DNA of 64,000 nucleotides from Roseiflexus sp. GTDB taxonomy: Bacteria > Chloroflexota > Chloroflexia > Chloroflexales > Roseiflexaceae. The DNA is taken from the NCBI GenBank assembly GCA_025062325.1, contig JANXAL010000112.1:48463-112462 (forward strand), in the 5' to 3' direction. The translations under genes were made by a program, and so were the position numbers. Under the pieces are notes generated by a model. That model saw nothing but the letters and a program-made list of their open reading frames with translations. It was not told the origin of the DNA and searched no databases. Below are positions 27,360 to 36,435 of the stretch, piece after piece. Positions within the stretch are counted from its first letter, which is position 1. Every line of letters starts with the position of its first letter.

Positions 27360-28877
27360 ATGCCAAGGAATCAGAAAACTCTGTTCGACGCACAGCGCGA
27401 AGAGGCGCTGAGCCGTCAGGCGCCGCTTGCTGCGCGTATGCGCCCGCGTACACTCGATGAGTTCGTCGGGCAGGATCATATCGTCGGCGAGGGCAAGCTG
27501 CTACGGCGCGCCATTAGCAACGATGCGCTCTTCTCAATGATCCTCTGGGGTCCTCCAGGTTCTGGCAAGACGACTCTGGCGCGGATCATCGCTGATACAA
27601 CCCATGCCCATTTTGAGCAGCTCTCTGCTGTGTCCGCCGGGGTTGCCGATCTGCGTCGCGTGGTCAAAGAGGCGCAAGACCGCCTTGGCATGTTCCAGCA
27701 GCGCACAATTGTCTTTATCGATGAGATCCATCGCTTCAACAAGGCGCAGCAGGATGCTATTCTGCCATATGTTGAAGACGGCACGATCATCCTGATCGGC
27801 GCGACTACCGAAAACCCCTCGTTTGAGGTTAACCCGGCGCTCCGCTCACGGATGCGCGTCTTCGTCCTCGATCCATTGACCGATGAGCAGATCGGTGTGA
27901 TCGTTGATCGCGCGCTGACTGACGCCGAACGCGGGCTTGGCGACCTTAATGTGCTGCTGGCTGCCGATGCGCGCGGCTACCTGATCAACATGTCGAACGG
28001 TGACGCGCGCACCGCGTTGAATGCACTCGAAGCCGCAGCGCTCGCCAAACCGCCAGGCGTCGGCGGGAAGCGCCTGATCACAGTGGACGACATCCGTGAT
28101 GCGCTGCAGACTCGCGCCGTGCAGTACGACAAAAATGGCGAACTGCACTACGATGCTATCTCAGCATTGCATAAAAGCGTCCGCGATAGCGATCCCGATG
28201 CAGCGTTGTACTGGCTAGGGCGCATGCTCGACGGAGGCGAAGATCCGCTGTATATCGCACGACGGTTGGTTCGGATTGCAATCGAAGATATTGGCATGGC
28301 TGACCCGCACGCCCTGTCGCTGACCATTGCCGCGCAGCAGGCAGTCCATTTTCTTGGTCAACCCGAAGGCGACCTGGCGCTGGCGCATGCGGTCGTGTAC
28401 TTGGCGCAGGCGCCGAAGAGCAATGCGGTCTACACCGCATATGCAGCGGCGCTCAAGGATGTTGCGGAAACGCGCAACGAACCGGTGCCGCTTCATCTGC
28501 GCAATGCGCCGACGACGTTAATGAAAAGGCTTGGATACGGGCGAGGCTACAAATACGCGCATGACCATGACGATGCCCAGGTAGACCAGGAACACTTTCC
28601 GCCTAACCTGCGCGGACGGCGCTACTATGAGCCAACTGGACGCGGGTTCGAGGCGACGGTGCGCGAGCGCCTCGCCTGGCGCGACACGCGTGCGTTGCAT
28701 CAACCCTCAAAAAATACACTCGGGGAAGAACTCTCAGAGTCCGCAGCGGTGCGCAGCAATGCTTCTCTCGACGCCGACCTCCAGGCGCTTGCTGGCGAAG
28801 AACCGCAAATTCCGGCGGAAGATGCCGCCGCAGCACCGCCATTGTCCCGTTCGCAGTCGCGTCGTCGGTTGACATAG
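27360..28877 (+). CDS. rarA: Replication-associated recombination protein A (AAA+ ATPase, MgsA type)
   Basis: RarA acts at stalled replication forks. The protein has an N-terminal PRTLDEFVGQDHIVG block, Walker A WGPPGSGKTTLAR at about 63-75, Walker B FIDEIHRFNKAQQD, sensor TTENPSFEV, and the tetramerisation region with LPLHLRNAPTTLMKRLGYG. An ATG at 27360 is used; an upstream in-frame TTG at 27324 is possible. Length from ATG is 505 residues. The last 60 residues (after YEPTGRGFEATVRERLAWR) are a low-complexity extension rich in Ala, Ser and Glu. Confidence 0.92.
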   Translation: MPRNQKTLFDAQREEALSRQAPLAARMRPRTLDEFVGQDHIVGEGKLLRRAISNDALFSMILWGPPGSGKTTLARIIADTTHAHFEQLSAVSAGVADLRRVVKEAQDRLGMFQQRTIVFIDEIHRFNKAQQDAILPYVEDGTIILIGATTENPSFEVNPALRSRMRVFVLDPLTDEQIGVIVDRALTDAERGLGDLNVLLAADARGYLINMSNGDARTALNALEAAALAKPPGVGGKRLITVDDIRDALQTRAVQYDKNGELHYDAISALHKSVRDSDPDAALYWLGRMLDGGEDPLYIARRLVRIAIEDIGMADPHALSLTIAAQQAVHFLGQPEGDLALAHAVVYLAQAPKSNAVYTAYAAALKDVAETRNEPVPLHLRNAPTTLMKRLGYGRGYKYAHDHDDAQVDQEHFPPNLRGRRYYEPTGRGFEATVRERLAWRDTRALHQPSKNTLGEELSESAAVRSNASLDADLQALAGEEPQIPAEDAAAAPPLSRSQSRRRLT

Positions 28878-28902
28878 CGTCTTTATGCACTAGGACATTC
28901 AT

Positions 28903-30060
28903 ATGCCGCCTCAAACCGCTGATGTTGTCATTATTGGCGCCGGGATTATCGGCGCCTCGGTTGCGTACCATCTGGCTGTGCGCGGATGCACCAACGTTGT
29001 TATTCTAGAAAAGGAAGAGACCGAGATTAGCGGCTCAACCGCCCGCTCCGTCGCCGGTGTGCGTCATCAGTTTTCCAATGAGGTCAACATTCGCCTGTCG
29101 CTCTACAGCATCGAGCGTCTGAAACATTTCACCGAAGAAGTCGGCGGTCACTCAGGCTTGCAGCAGATCGGCTATCTCTTCTTGATCGACAATCAGACGG
29201 ACTGGGAGGCCTACCGCGCCAGCGTTGCGCTGCAACGCAGCCTGGGGGTGCGCGTCGAGCTGCTGTCACCTGAAGAAGCCGCACGCTTTGTACCTGGCAT
29301 GCGCATCGACGACCTGATCGGCGCCACCTTTGGTCCCGACGACGGCTTTTGCGATCCGCATGGCATTGCCATCGGCTACCTGAACCGGGCGCGCGACCTT
29401 GGCGTGCGTCTGCTACGCGCCACCCCCGCCATCGGCATCCGGGTCGTCGGCGACCACGTGGCAGGGGTCGAGACGCCAGCCGGGGTCATCAACACTCCGG
29501 TTGTCGTCAACGCCGCTGGGCCATGGGCGGGCGAGGTTGGGATGCTCGCAGGGCTTGAGATACCGGTGCGTCCATACCGCCGCTGCATCTATGTGACCGA
29601 ACCATTCCCCGCGATCCCCGGGCCGATCCCGCTGACCATCGACGTTGGCACGGGCTTTTACATGCGCAAAGAACACGAGAATGTGCTATTCGGCAAATCA
29701 AACTATGCCGAGCCGCCAGGATACAACTTGGCGGTCGATTGGGAGTGGCTCGACACGGTGCTTGAAGCCGGGTTGCGGCGCTTCCCGATCCTGGAGCGCG
29801 CCGGGCTGGCGGAAAAACTCTGCTGGGCAGGCGCCTACGAAATCACGCCCGACCATATGCCGATCCTGGGGCGGCATCCCGAACTCGAGGGGTATGTTGA
29901 TGCCAGCGGATTCAGCGGGCATGGCATCATGCACGCGCCAGCCACTGGACTGCTGATCGCTGAAGAGATCCTCGACGGACGCGCCCATACCATCGACATC
30001 GACCCGCTGCGGATTACCCGCTTCCGTGGCGTGCTGCGCCGCGAACTGAACGTCATTTAG
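28903..30060 (+). CDS. FAD-dependent oxidoreductase, sarcosine/glycine oxidase-like (DAO family)
   Basis: A 385-residue soluble flavoprotein. The dinucleotide-binding motif VVIIGAGIIGASVAYHLA lies at residues 7-24, followed by an acidic residue at the end of strand 2 (VVILEKEE). The C-terminal YEITPDHMPILGRHPELEG and GFSGHGIMHAPATG are typical of the D-amino-acid/sarcosine oxidase family. It probably oxidises the C-N bond of an amino acid or N-methyl amine. No partner subunit genes are nearby, which favours a monomeric enzyme. The substrate is not deducible. Confidence 0.87.
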   Translation: MPPQTADVVIIGAGIIGASVAYHLAVRGCTNVVILEKEETEISGSTARSVAGVRHQFSNEVNIRLSLYSIERLKHFTEEVGGHSGLQQIGYLFLIDNQTDWEAYRASVALQRSLGVRVELLSPEEAARFVPGMRIDDLIGATFGPDDGFCDPHGIAIGYLNRARDLGVRLLRATPAIGIRVVGDHVAGVETPAGVINTPVVVNAAGPWAGEVGMLAGLEIPVRPYRRCIYVTEPFPAIPGPIPLTIDVGTGFYMRKEHENVLFGKSNYAEPPGYNLAVDWEWLDTVLEAGLRRFPILERAGLAEKLCWAGAYEITPDHMPILGRHPELEGYVDASGFSGHGIMHAPATGLLIAEEILDGRAHTIDIDPLRITRFRGVLRRELNVI

Positions 30061-30152
30061 TTTCTCGAGTAGTTTCTCGAGGCGCCTATCGGTTTCCGGG
30101 TGCGGGCGGCAAGTGTTCGAGCGGTGAAGAATCGCATAGCCGTGTCTGCGCC

Positions 30153-30668
30153 TCATACAAAGAGCGCATGTTCAAGCAGTATCGCGCCTAGCGCGAAGAG
30201 TATTGCCGTGACTCGCATATGGCTGCTGCCGTTGGCGACGCAGCCACCAAACTGCGCGTGATGCCAAACCCCTCGCGTCCGCTAGCCCAGTGAACGCTAC
30301 GAGCGGCGCCATGCCAGTAGCGCCCCGTCACTGGTTGCCACCGCCTTGCCGCTGCGAAATCCGAGAAAGACCGATCGCATGTGTCCCGGCATCGCCGTTG
30401 CGCCGACGGTCGCAACCGCCAGCGGCGGCAGATTGAGCATTTGTGCAGCAAGGATCGGCAGAGCGCCCGTCAGCCTATCGCCGCTCATCGCTGCCACAAA
30501 CGCGCCAAAGCCGCAGGTGCGCCAGACATTCGCCGCGCCAACGTTCCCGCTGCCCGCAATGCGCAGATCAACACCGCGCCTCCACGCTACCAACGATAAT
30601 AAGGTGATAGCACCGACGAGATAGGCAATCAGCGCCAGCGCCAGGTGAGGGATCGTTAGCATCACCAT
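30153..30668 (-). pseudogene. plsY: Decayed plsY (acyl-phosphate glycerol-3-phosphate acyltransferase)
   Basis: The first 123 codons (30668 down to 30297) keep PlsY hallmarks: YLVGAITLL, GSGNVGAANVWR (normally GSGNIGATNVLR), then GHMRSVFLGFRSGKAVAT (normally GKGVAT). Translation then hits a stop. The remaining PlsY-like pieces continue in other frames, including an ITRSLVAAS piece and a final hydrophobic helix ending near 30153, which implies at least two indels. The key GDxxKG segment is GDRLTG. A functional plsY must lie elsewhere if this is a paralogue. The 5' end overlaps the methyltransferase 3' end by 101 bases. Confidence 0.7.
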
Positions 30669-32466
30669 ATCTCCATGGGTACAGTAACAACTCCTGGCGC
30701 TCCACTATCAGATCGGGCCAGCGCTCGACAAACGTTGCCGCAGACACCCGCGCAAGTTCGCGTGGCTCGATTTTGTGCAAGCCGCCGCCGTAGGTTCGCC
30801 CCTCACCGCACAGCTCGCCGACCGTCAGTTGTTGAAGCAGAGCAAAGATTTCGGCTGCAGTTTCAGGATGTTCTTCCAACAGGCATGCCAGGTTCCCCTT
30901 CGGATACATCAACAGGTAGAGGTTCGTCCCGATCGCCCGTGAGCGATTCCAGATGAATCGAAATGGTCGCTTCTCGCTAGATCCACGTCCCATATATGTG
31001 CAGAGAAATGGCGCCGGATCGCGCTGCTCCTGCCGATACCACGGAGTGCGCTTCCGTACCAGGTAGCCGTTCCTGACGCCCAGCGCCTCAGCCGTTTGCA
31101 GATATGTCCAAAGTTCAGGATAGCGATCGCGGAGCATGATCTCTGGGAGGTCACAGTCGATGAGACAGAGTTGCGGTTCAATAAGCGGATAGCCGTCATC
31201 ATCCGCCTCGATGATCGTCGTTTTGAGCGATCGTGGAGCCGGCAGAATAGGTCGGAGATACCGTTTGGGGAGTCGCCGGATTTCAGCCTCGTCTCGGGGC
31301 AGGACAAAGAATTGATTACTGCCCGTTGCGATACCGCGTTGAATGTGGAAGAGATCTCCCAACGTCACACCTTTTTCTCCACCCGATGCCGGTCCATAGC
31401 TGTGCACACGTCGCGGTTCAGTTTCTTCGACAGGTTCAGGGACTTGCTCGCCGCATCGTGGAAAGACCGTCCACTTTCGTGCAGAAAGAAGGCGCTCTAT
31501 CGGGATACATTCGCCTGCGCGGGGCGCTATCATTGTTCCCCCAAATGTGAACTCAACGCGATGCCCCAGAGGAGCGGGCGATTTCCGAAATACGATTACA
31601 ACTGAGGAGACGAGTGCATCGCCAAACTGAACATCCGCCGGATCAAAACGGTGGATCCGTATCAATGTAGTGTGAGTGACGAGATACTGTTTCAACGCAG
31701 CGCCATAGTTGACCTCCATCCACTCCGAGGGAACAAGCCATGCCGCATACCCGCCCTCTTCCATCCATGCCGTTGCTAGGAGCATAAAGTAGACATAGAG
31801 TCCTGCCAGTCCATTGACTCTCACGCCCGTCAGACGATGCGTCAGCGCTTGAAGACGCTTCTTCTCCTCCAGACTCAGATGATGATGCCGTACATATGGC
31901 GGATTGGCAAGAATGAGATTCGGTGTCGGCAGTTGCCAGTCACCCTCGATGATGCGCGTAAAGTCGCCCTGTATGATGTCAATGCCGGTTGGTGTCCAGA
32001 GGTCACGCGCAACCGCGCACACCTCAGGATCGATGTCAATACCAATAGCAGATGTGATCCGCTCTGGACCGAAAACGTCACGCGCAGCAGAATAGAAACT
32101 TCCGGTTCCAATGGCTGGATCGGCAAACCGCACAATGCGCAGATCATTGCCCGCTACACTTTTGACACAGCGTGTGATCTCCAACGCCAGTTCATAGGGT
32201 GTGGCAAACTGTCCCAGACGATTGCGCTCTGCGGCCGGTTTGCTTCCATCAAGCAAACGTTGCAGTCTTTGCCGCAGAGATTCTATCGAGGGCGTCAGGT
32301 CGCGCAGATCATTGGCTGCCAGGAATGTCTTCTCAACCTGTTTGACCGTCTCTGCGCGCGCTTTTCGGAAGGTTTCGGGGGCAAAGTTGATGAACCACTG
32401 ATTGAAATAATCCACCGAGGCGGCGATATCCTGCTTCCAGAGCTGAGGTTTATCGGCATTGATCAT
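30568..32466 (-). CDS. N6-adenine DNA methyltransferase, Eco57I/XamI-like
   Basis: A 632-residue class I methyltransferase. After an N-terminal helical segment (SVDYFNQWFINFAPETFRKAR) comes LGQFATPYELALEI, then motif I FADPAIGTGSF near residue 145. Catalytic motif IV is NPPYVRHHHLSL near 205. The C-terminal half looks like a target-recognition domain. From memory the N-terminal segment resembles XamI-type systems; this is unverified. The start was placed at ATG 32466, giving MINADKPQLWKQ; the longer frame to 32520 is unconserved. No nuclease gene is adjacent. The last 35 residues read through into plsY and may not be native. Confidence 0.82.
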   Translation of the reverse strand: MINADKPQLWKQDIAASVDYFNQWFINFAPETFRKARAETVKQVEKTFLAANDLRDLTPSIESLRQRLQRLLDGSKPAAERNRLGQFATPYELALEITRCVKSVAGNDLRIVRFADPAIGTGSFYSAARDVFGPERITSAIGIDIDPEVCAVARDLWTPTGIDIIQGDFTRIIEGDWQLPTPNLILANPPYVRHHHLSLEEKKRLQALTHRLTGVRVNGLAGLYVYFMLLATAWMEEGGYAAWLVPSEWMEVNYGAALKQYLVTHTTLIRIHRFDPADVQFGDALVSSVVIVFRKSPAPLGHRVEFTFGGTMIAPRAGECIPIERLLSARKWTVFPRCGEQVPEPVEETEPRRVHSYGPASGGEKGVTLGDLFHIQRGIATGSNQFFVLPRDEAEIRRLPKRYLRPILPAPRSLKTTIIEADDDGYPLIEPQLCLIDCDLPEIMLRDRYPELWTYLQTAEALGVRNGYLVRKRTPWYRQEQRDPAPFLCTYMGRGSSEKRPFRFIWNRSRAIGTNLYLLMYPKGNLACLLEEHPETAAEIFALLQQLTVGELCGEGRTYGGGLHKIEPRELARVSAATFVERWPDLIVERQELLLYPWRYGDANDPSPGAGADCLSRRCYHLIIVGSVEARC

Positions 32467-32599
32467 AACCGGAGTGCGACACAAACCGAAACCGCGTAAG
32501 CCGCAGTCTGGTTGTAGCACACGTGATGCAGGCTGTCAAATCCGCCGCAGATGACCGTCGCCTGCGCGGCGAGTTGAGATGACGGTCGTCATCTTATGC

Positions 32600-33163
32600 C
32601 TATGCACCGCTTACTATGCGTCGCGCCAGCGACTGCAACCCACGGTGCTGCAACGCCTTTACCGCGCCTTCAGAACGCCCGAGGCGCAGTGCGACTTCCT
32701 GGATCGACAGATCCGCTACGAACCGCAGGTAGATCACCTGCCGCTGGTCGTCGGTTAGGTCGTGAAGGAGGCGTCGCACTTCCTCACAGTCGAGACGCAC
32801 ATCGATTTCACGATCAGGTCCATCACATGCGCCGCTCCAGCTCTCCAACGGCACGGTTTGCCGCAGGCGGCGGCGACGAATGACATCGACCGTGCGATCG
32901 CGCGCGATGCGATAGAGCCAGGCAGACAGGGGCCAACCACGATCTTCGTAGCGGTCGAGACTCTCGAAAGCGCGCAAAAAAACATCCGCCCGCACGTCCT
33001 CGGCGAGATCGGGATCTCCTACTCGACAATAAATGTAACGATAGAGCGGCTGCGCATAGCGATCATAAATCTGGGCAAATGCCGCCTGATCGCCATCTTG
33101 CGCACGTTTGATCAACTCACTGTCGGAGAGGGGAAAACTGGCATCAACAGGAGAAGCGTGCAT
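32600..33163 (-). CDS. ECF-type RNA polymerase sigma factor
   Basis: A 187-residue group 4 sigma factor. Region 2 spans about residues 25-95 (FAQIYDRYAQPLYRYIYCRVGDPDLAEDVRADVFLRAF, then WLYRIARDRTVDVIRR). Region 4 spans about 125-182 (LTDDQRQVIYLRFVADLSIQEVALRLGRSEGAVKALQHRG). Such factors redirect transcription in response to envelope or metal stress. No anti-sigma gene lies beside it: the upstream gene pcm is divergent and the downstream gene is the methyltransferase. The activating signal is therefore unclear. Confidence 0.92.
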   Translation of the reverse strand: MHASPVDASFPLSDSELIKRAQDGDQAAFAQIYDRYAQPLYRYIYCRVGDPDLAEDVRADVFLRAFESLDRYEDRGWPLSAWLYRIARDRTVDVIRRRRLRQTVPLESWSGACDGPDREIDVRLDCEEVRRLLHDLTDDQRQVIYLRFVADLSIQEVALRLGRSEGAVKALQHRGLQSLARRIVSGA

Positions 33164-33278
33164 GCGAGTATGTCCTGTGTGTCATGCATCACTGCGTACC
33201 AGCTCATCACTGGTTCGAGTGTAGCAAGAGCGCGCTACCAATTCGTAACCAGCGTAACCCTAAGCCCGTGAAAGCGGG

Positions 33279-33284
33279 TATAAT
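33279..33284 (+). promoter_or_regulatory. -10 box for the pcm operon
   Basis: A perfect TATAAT lies 24 bases before the pcm ATG, just after a small hairpin (CCCG-TGAAAG-CGGG). No good -35 is visible. The Shine-Dalgarno AAGGAG at 33294 would lie within a few bases of the predicted start, so the leader would be very short. Confidence 0.45.
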
Positions 33285-33307
33285 AAGGATCGAAAGGAGC
33301 GGCAGCC

Positions 33308-33964
33308 ATGGATTTTGCAAACGAGCGCCGCGCCATGATCGATCTTCTGGTTCGACGTGGCATCAGCGATCAGCGCGTGCTGGACGCAATGGCGCAGGTG
33401 CCGCGTCATTTATTTGTGCCGGCGCACGAACGTTCTCGCGCCTACAGCGATCAGGCGCTGCCGATTGGCGAAGGACAAACCATCTCGCAACCGTACATGG
33501 TTGCGCTCATGATCGAGGCGCTGCAACTTGCTCCGACTGATCGCGCCCTCGAAATCGGCGCCGGTTCTGGATACGCTGCCGCTGTGCTCAGTCGGATTGC
33601 GAAACACGTTCATACGATTGAGTGCCGTGAGACGTTGGCGCACAATGCGGCTGCGTTGCTGCGCACCCTTGGCTATGAGAATGTGACCGTTCATGTTGGG
33701 GACGGGACACAAGGTCTGCCGGACTATGCCCCCTTCGATGCGATCCTGGTCTCGGCGGCGTCACCCTGGGTGCCAGCACCGCTGCGTGAGCAACTGGCAT
33801 CGTATGGCCGCTTGGTCATCCCCGTCGGCGGAAAGCGGGCGCAGATTTTGTTGCGGTTGCGTCACGAAGGCAATGTGCTGCGCACCGAGCGGCTGTGTAA
33901 TGTGCGTTTCGTCCCGCTCATCGGCGGGCACGCTTGGACGACCGAACAGTACCCGGAACGCTGA
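33308..33964 (+). CDS. pcm: Protein-L-isoaspartate O-methyltransferase
   Basis: This enzyme repairs isoaspartyl damage in ageing proteins using S-adenosylmethionine. The 218-residue chain has VPRHLFVPAHERSRAYSDQALPIGEGQTISQPYMVA near residue 35, motif I ALEIGAGSGYAAAVLS near 80, and YAPFDAILVSAASPWVP near 140. All are diagnostic for PIMT. It heads a tight operon with an M50-type protease gene (17-base gap) and tpiA. Confidence 0.94.
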   Translation: MDFANERRAMIDLLVRRGISDQRVLDAMAQVPRHLFVPAHERSRAYSDQALPIGEGQTISQPYMVALMIEALQLAPTDRALEIGAGSGYAAAVLSRIAKHVHTIECRETLAHNAAALLRTLGYENVTVHVGDGTQGLPDYAPFDAILVSAASPWVPAPLREQLASYGRLVIPVGGKRAQILLRLRHEGNVLRTERLCNVRFVPLIGGHAWTTEQYPER

Positions 33965-33980
33965 ACTGGATGGAGTCGCT

Positions 33981-34655
33981 ATGTTTTCGATGCCTGACGA
34001 GGGCATTTTTGCGGGACGCAGCAATGATACCGTTGAATTATTCAAGGCCTGGGCTGGCACAACAGTCGCCTATGCGGTCTTTCAAACCGGCGCCGCTAAC
34101 CTGGTAAGCAGCCGGTTTCTGACTAACCTGTTCATCGCTGCAGTAGTCTGCGGCCTAGGGTTCGTGCTGCACGAACTTGCGCATCGCATTGTGGCGCGGC
34201 GCTTCGGGGCGCAGGCGCACTTCGTCGCTAATGTGCAGATGCTGGCGATTTCAATTGTCATCGCGTTTCTGCCACTTGGTCTGTTCTTTGCCGCTCCCGG
34301 CGCCGTCTGGCATCGCGGCTACCTCACGCCGCGCCAGAGCGGGCTGATCGCCCTGGCGGGACCGGCGACCAACCTGGCGCTTTCGGTGCTGTTCCTCGTT
34401 GTGGCGCCCATTGCGTTTCTTGCTGGTCTGCGCGATACCTGGATCGTTCAACTGTTCTACACCGGCGTTGCACTGAATGCCTGGCTCGGTTTGTTCAATC
34501 TGATTCCTGCCGGACCGTTTGATGGCGCAAAAGTACTTGCCTGGAATTCGGTCGTGTTCGGCGTCACCGTGGCCATTGGCATTCTGTTGGCCTTTGTGAT
34601 CCCCGGTAATCTCCTGAATATCTGGCTCTTTGTCCTGAGGCTGTTTGGCGGTTAG
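33981..34655 (+). CDS. Site-2-protease-like M50 family membrane metalloprotease
   Basis: A 224-residue polytopic protein. The zinc motif HELAH lies at residues 64-68 inside a hydrophobic helix, and the second metal motif NLIPAGPFDGAKV near 178 supplies the Asp. This is the compact S2P fold without a PDZ domain, so it cleaves membrane-embedded substrates or acts as a housekeeping intramembrane protease. The ATG at 33981 is preceded by TGGAG. It sits between pcm and tpiA in one operon, 10 bases before tpiA. An upstream longer frame overlaps pcm and was rejected. Confidence 0.85.
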   Translation: MFSMPDEGIFAGRSNDTVELFKAWAGTTVAYAVFQTGAANLVSSRFLTNLFIAAVVCGLGFVLHELAHRIVARRFGAQAHFVANVQMLAISIVIAFLPLGLFFAAPGAVWHRGYLTPRQSGLIALAGPATNLALSVLFLVVAPIAFLAGLRDTWIVQLFYTGVALNAWLGLFNLIPAGPFDGAKVLAWNSVVFGVTVAIGILLAFVIPGNLLNIWLFVLRLFGG

Positions 34656-34665
34656 GGGAGGTTTC

Positions 34666-35430
34666 ATGCGAACGCCACTTCTCGCAGGCAACTGGAAGAT
34701 GTACAAAACTACCGGCGAGGCGCGCGAACTGGTCGAAGGGCTGCTCCGTGGGCTTGGCGATGTCAGTGACCGTAAGGTGCTGGTCTGCCCGCCATTCACG
34801 GCGCTGCAAACCGTGCGGGATCTGGTGCAGGGTACGCCAATCGCACTGGGAGCGCAGGATGTCTACATCGAGCCGCAGGGGGCGTTTACTGGCGCCATTT
34901 CTCCAGTGATGCTGCGCGACCTGGGGTGCACCTACGTAATTGTCGGGCACAGTGAGCGCCGCGCAATTTTTGGCGAAGGGGACGAACTGATTGGCAAGAA
35001 AGTGCGTGCGGCGCTGGCGCACGATCTCACGCCGATCCTGTGCGTCGGCGAGACTAAGCCGCAGCGCGACGCTGGGCAGGCGGAAACCGTGGTGGTCGCC
35101 CAGGTACGCGCCGCGCTTGCCGGTATGACGCCAGAACAGATCAGTCGCATCGTCATCGCATATGAGCCAGTCTGGGCAATCGGCACTGGCGACACTGCCA
35201 CCCCGGAGGACGCGCAGGCGATGCACGAAACTATCCGGCGGATCCTCAGCGATATGGCAGGGTCCGATGTGGCGGCGACCATCAACATCTTGTACGGTGG
35301 CAGCGTCAGACCGGACAATATCGATGATCTGATGGCGCAACCCGACATCGATGGCGTGCTAGTCGGCGGCGCCTCACTCAAGGCGGACAGTTTCCTGCGC
35401 ATTGTCCATTTTCTTCCGCCGAAGGGATAA
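34666..35430 (+). CDS. tpiA: Triosephosphate isomerase
   Basis: This glycolytic enzyme interconverts dihydroxyacetone phosphate and glyceraldehyde 3-phosphate. The 254-residue chain has NWKMYK (catalytic Lys) near residue 10, VIVGHSERR (catalytic His) near 94, AYEPVWAIGTG (catalytic Glu) near 165, and GGSVRPDN plus GVLVGGASL phosphate loops. The ATG at 34666 was chosen because GGGGAGG precedes it; the longer frame from 34645 starts inside the M50 gene. Its TAA stop is immediately followed by the purine-rich repeat word GGCGAGAGACATGAGGC. Confidence 0.96.
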   Translation: MRTPLLAGNWKMYKTTGEARELVEGLLRGLGDVSDRKVLVCPPFTALQTVRDLVQGTPIALGAQDVYIEPQGAFTGAISPVMLRDLGCTYVIVGHSERRAIFGEGDELIGKKVRAALAHDLTPILCVGETKPQRDAGQAETVVVAQVRAALAGMTPEQISRIVIAYEPVWAIGTGDTATPEDAQAMHETIRRILSDMAGSDVAATINILYGGSVRPDNIDDLMAQPDIDGVLVGGASLKADSFLRIVHFLPPKG

Positions 35431-35610
35431 GGCGAGAGACATGAGGCATGAGGCGAGAGGGAACGAGGCGGCGCATTCGCTCACTCGCGCCTCCTCGAGG
35501 ACGCGCCAGTATCAACCACAGAGGCACAAAGGGCGCAGAGGCGAGCACTCACCGATTCGCTGACTATCCGCTCATTCGTTGCCCAATTCGCTTATTCGTC
35601 TGCATATTCG
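35431..35610. repeat. Composite simple-sequence island after tpiA
   Basis: Starting at the first base after the tpiA stop, the island strings together GAGGCGAGAGG-type words (35431-35475), an ACCACAGAGGCACAAAGG word (35515-35532), and GCGAAT/ATTCGC-type words (35550-35605). The same three word types occur in islands at 21.5, 50.3 and 61.5 kb. No coding function was recognised. Confidence 0.7.
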
Positions 35611-35634
35611 TTTACTCGCTGGCGCAACGGGACC

Positions 35635-35659
35635 GCGAAGGGTAGTTACTGCCCTTCGC
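35635..35659 (+). terminator. Hairpin terminator candidate downstream of tpiA
   Basis: GCGAAGGGTAGT pairs with ACTGCCCTTCGC (one G-T pair) around almost no loop, and TATTCTTTT follows. It lies about 205 bases beyond the tpiA stop, on the far side of the repeat island, and would end the pcm-M50-tpiA transcript. Confidence 0.6.
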
Positions 35660-36030
35660 TATTCTTTTGGATCAGTTCGCGCAACCTGCTCATTGGGTTC
35701 GCTTCTCCGAGAGCGCTGCGCAAATCGATTCGAATGCGGCGGGGTGGAGATATGATATCGCGCTCAATCTTGCGTCTGATAGCGCGGACAGCAATCGTTG
35801 GGAGGCGTTGCACACCTTCTCTCGGTTGATAGTGCCTGTGGAACAAGTAAATGCAAGGAGAGGGATGTCCGTCTCCGATGAGGCTACGCCATGTGTGGAT
35901 GGGGATGCGCAAGAGTGACGAGGGCAGGACTCGGACCGGCAGAACGCACCTTTCGATTGCGCAACGTCCCGAGCGGCGTAGGCGGGCGCCATATTTGATT
36001 GCTCAGTCGGAAGAGGGCACGAACGGCATG
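35660..36030. other. Intergenic stretch without recognised genes
   Basis: About 370 bases between the tpiA terminator and the response-regulator gene. Short open frames exist on both strands, but none has a ribosome-binding site or recognisable domain. It may contain remnants of a lost gene; nothing specific can be supported. Confidence 0.4.
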
Positions 36031-36435
36031 TTAATCAACGCTATGTCGCTCACCACGAGACACATCACCCAGACCCAGATCGCTGGTCAGTTGTCGTAAC
36101 AGCGACAGCGGAACCGGCTTGGTGAGAAAGTGATCGACCCCCAGCTTCCGGGCCGCTTCCTGTAACTCTGGCGAATAGTATGCCGTAATAAGAATAATCC
36201 GAACTGGCAGCGCGCGCTGACGCACGTGCGCGATCAGCGTCAGCCCATTCGCTGAGGGCATATTGTAATCTGTGATGATCAGATCAGCGGTATGGTGCTT
36301 GAGCCACTCTAGCGCCTCCGCTACCGACGCAGCAGTGGCAATCTCACGCTCACTGTTGGTGCGCAGCGCCTGCGTAAGCATGAGTCGCTGATTGGCTTCA
36401 TCATCGACGATAAGAATAGTGTGTTGCGCCATCAT
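36031..36435 (-). CDS. Stand-alone CheY-like response regulator
   Basis: A 134-residue single receiver domain. The acidic pair is in ILIVDDEANQR near residues 10-11. The phosphoacceptor Asp is in LIITDYNMPSANG near residue 55, and the conserved Lys is in FLTKPVP near 105. No output domain follows, so it probably signals by protein contact. The start is one of two adjacent ATGs at 36435/36432; a longer frame to 36483 has no homology. No kinase is adjacent, so the partner may be the large kinase at 51-58 kb or another, which cannot be told from here. Confidence 0.88.
   Translation of the reverse strand: MMAQHTILIVDDEANQRLMLTQALRTNSEREIATAASVAEALEWLKHHTADLIITDYNMPSANGLTLIAHVRQRALPVRIILITAYYSPELQEAARKLGVDHFLTKPVPLSLLRQLTSDLGLGDVSRGERHSVD

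Noticed and set aside
27013..27453. 146-codon minus-strand frame opposite the rarA 5' region
   Set aside because: It runs through the GlsB-type terminator and the start of rarA. It has no recognisable domain or ribosome-binding site.
35646..35992. Short frames on both strands between tpiA and the response regulator
   Set aside because: None has a recognisable motif, a good start signal or support from neighbours.
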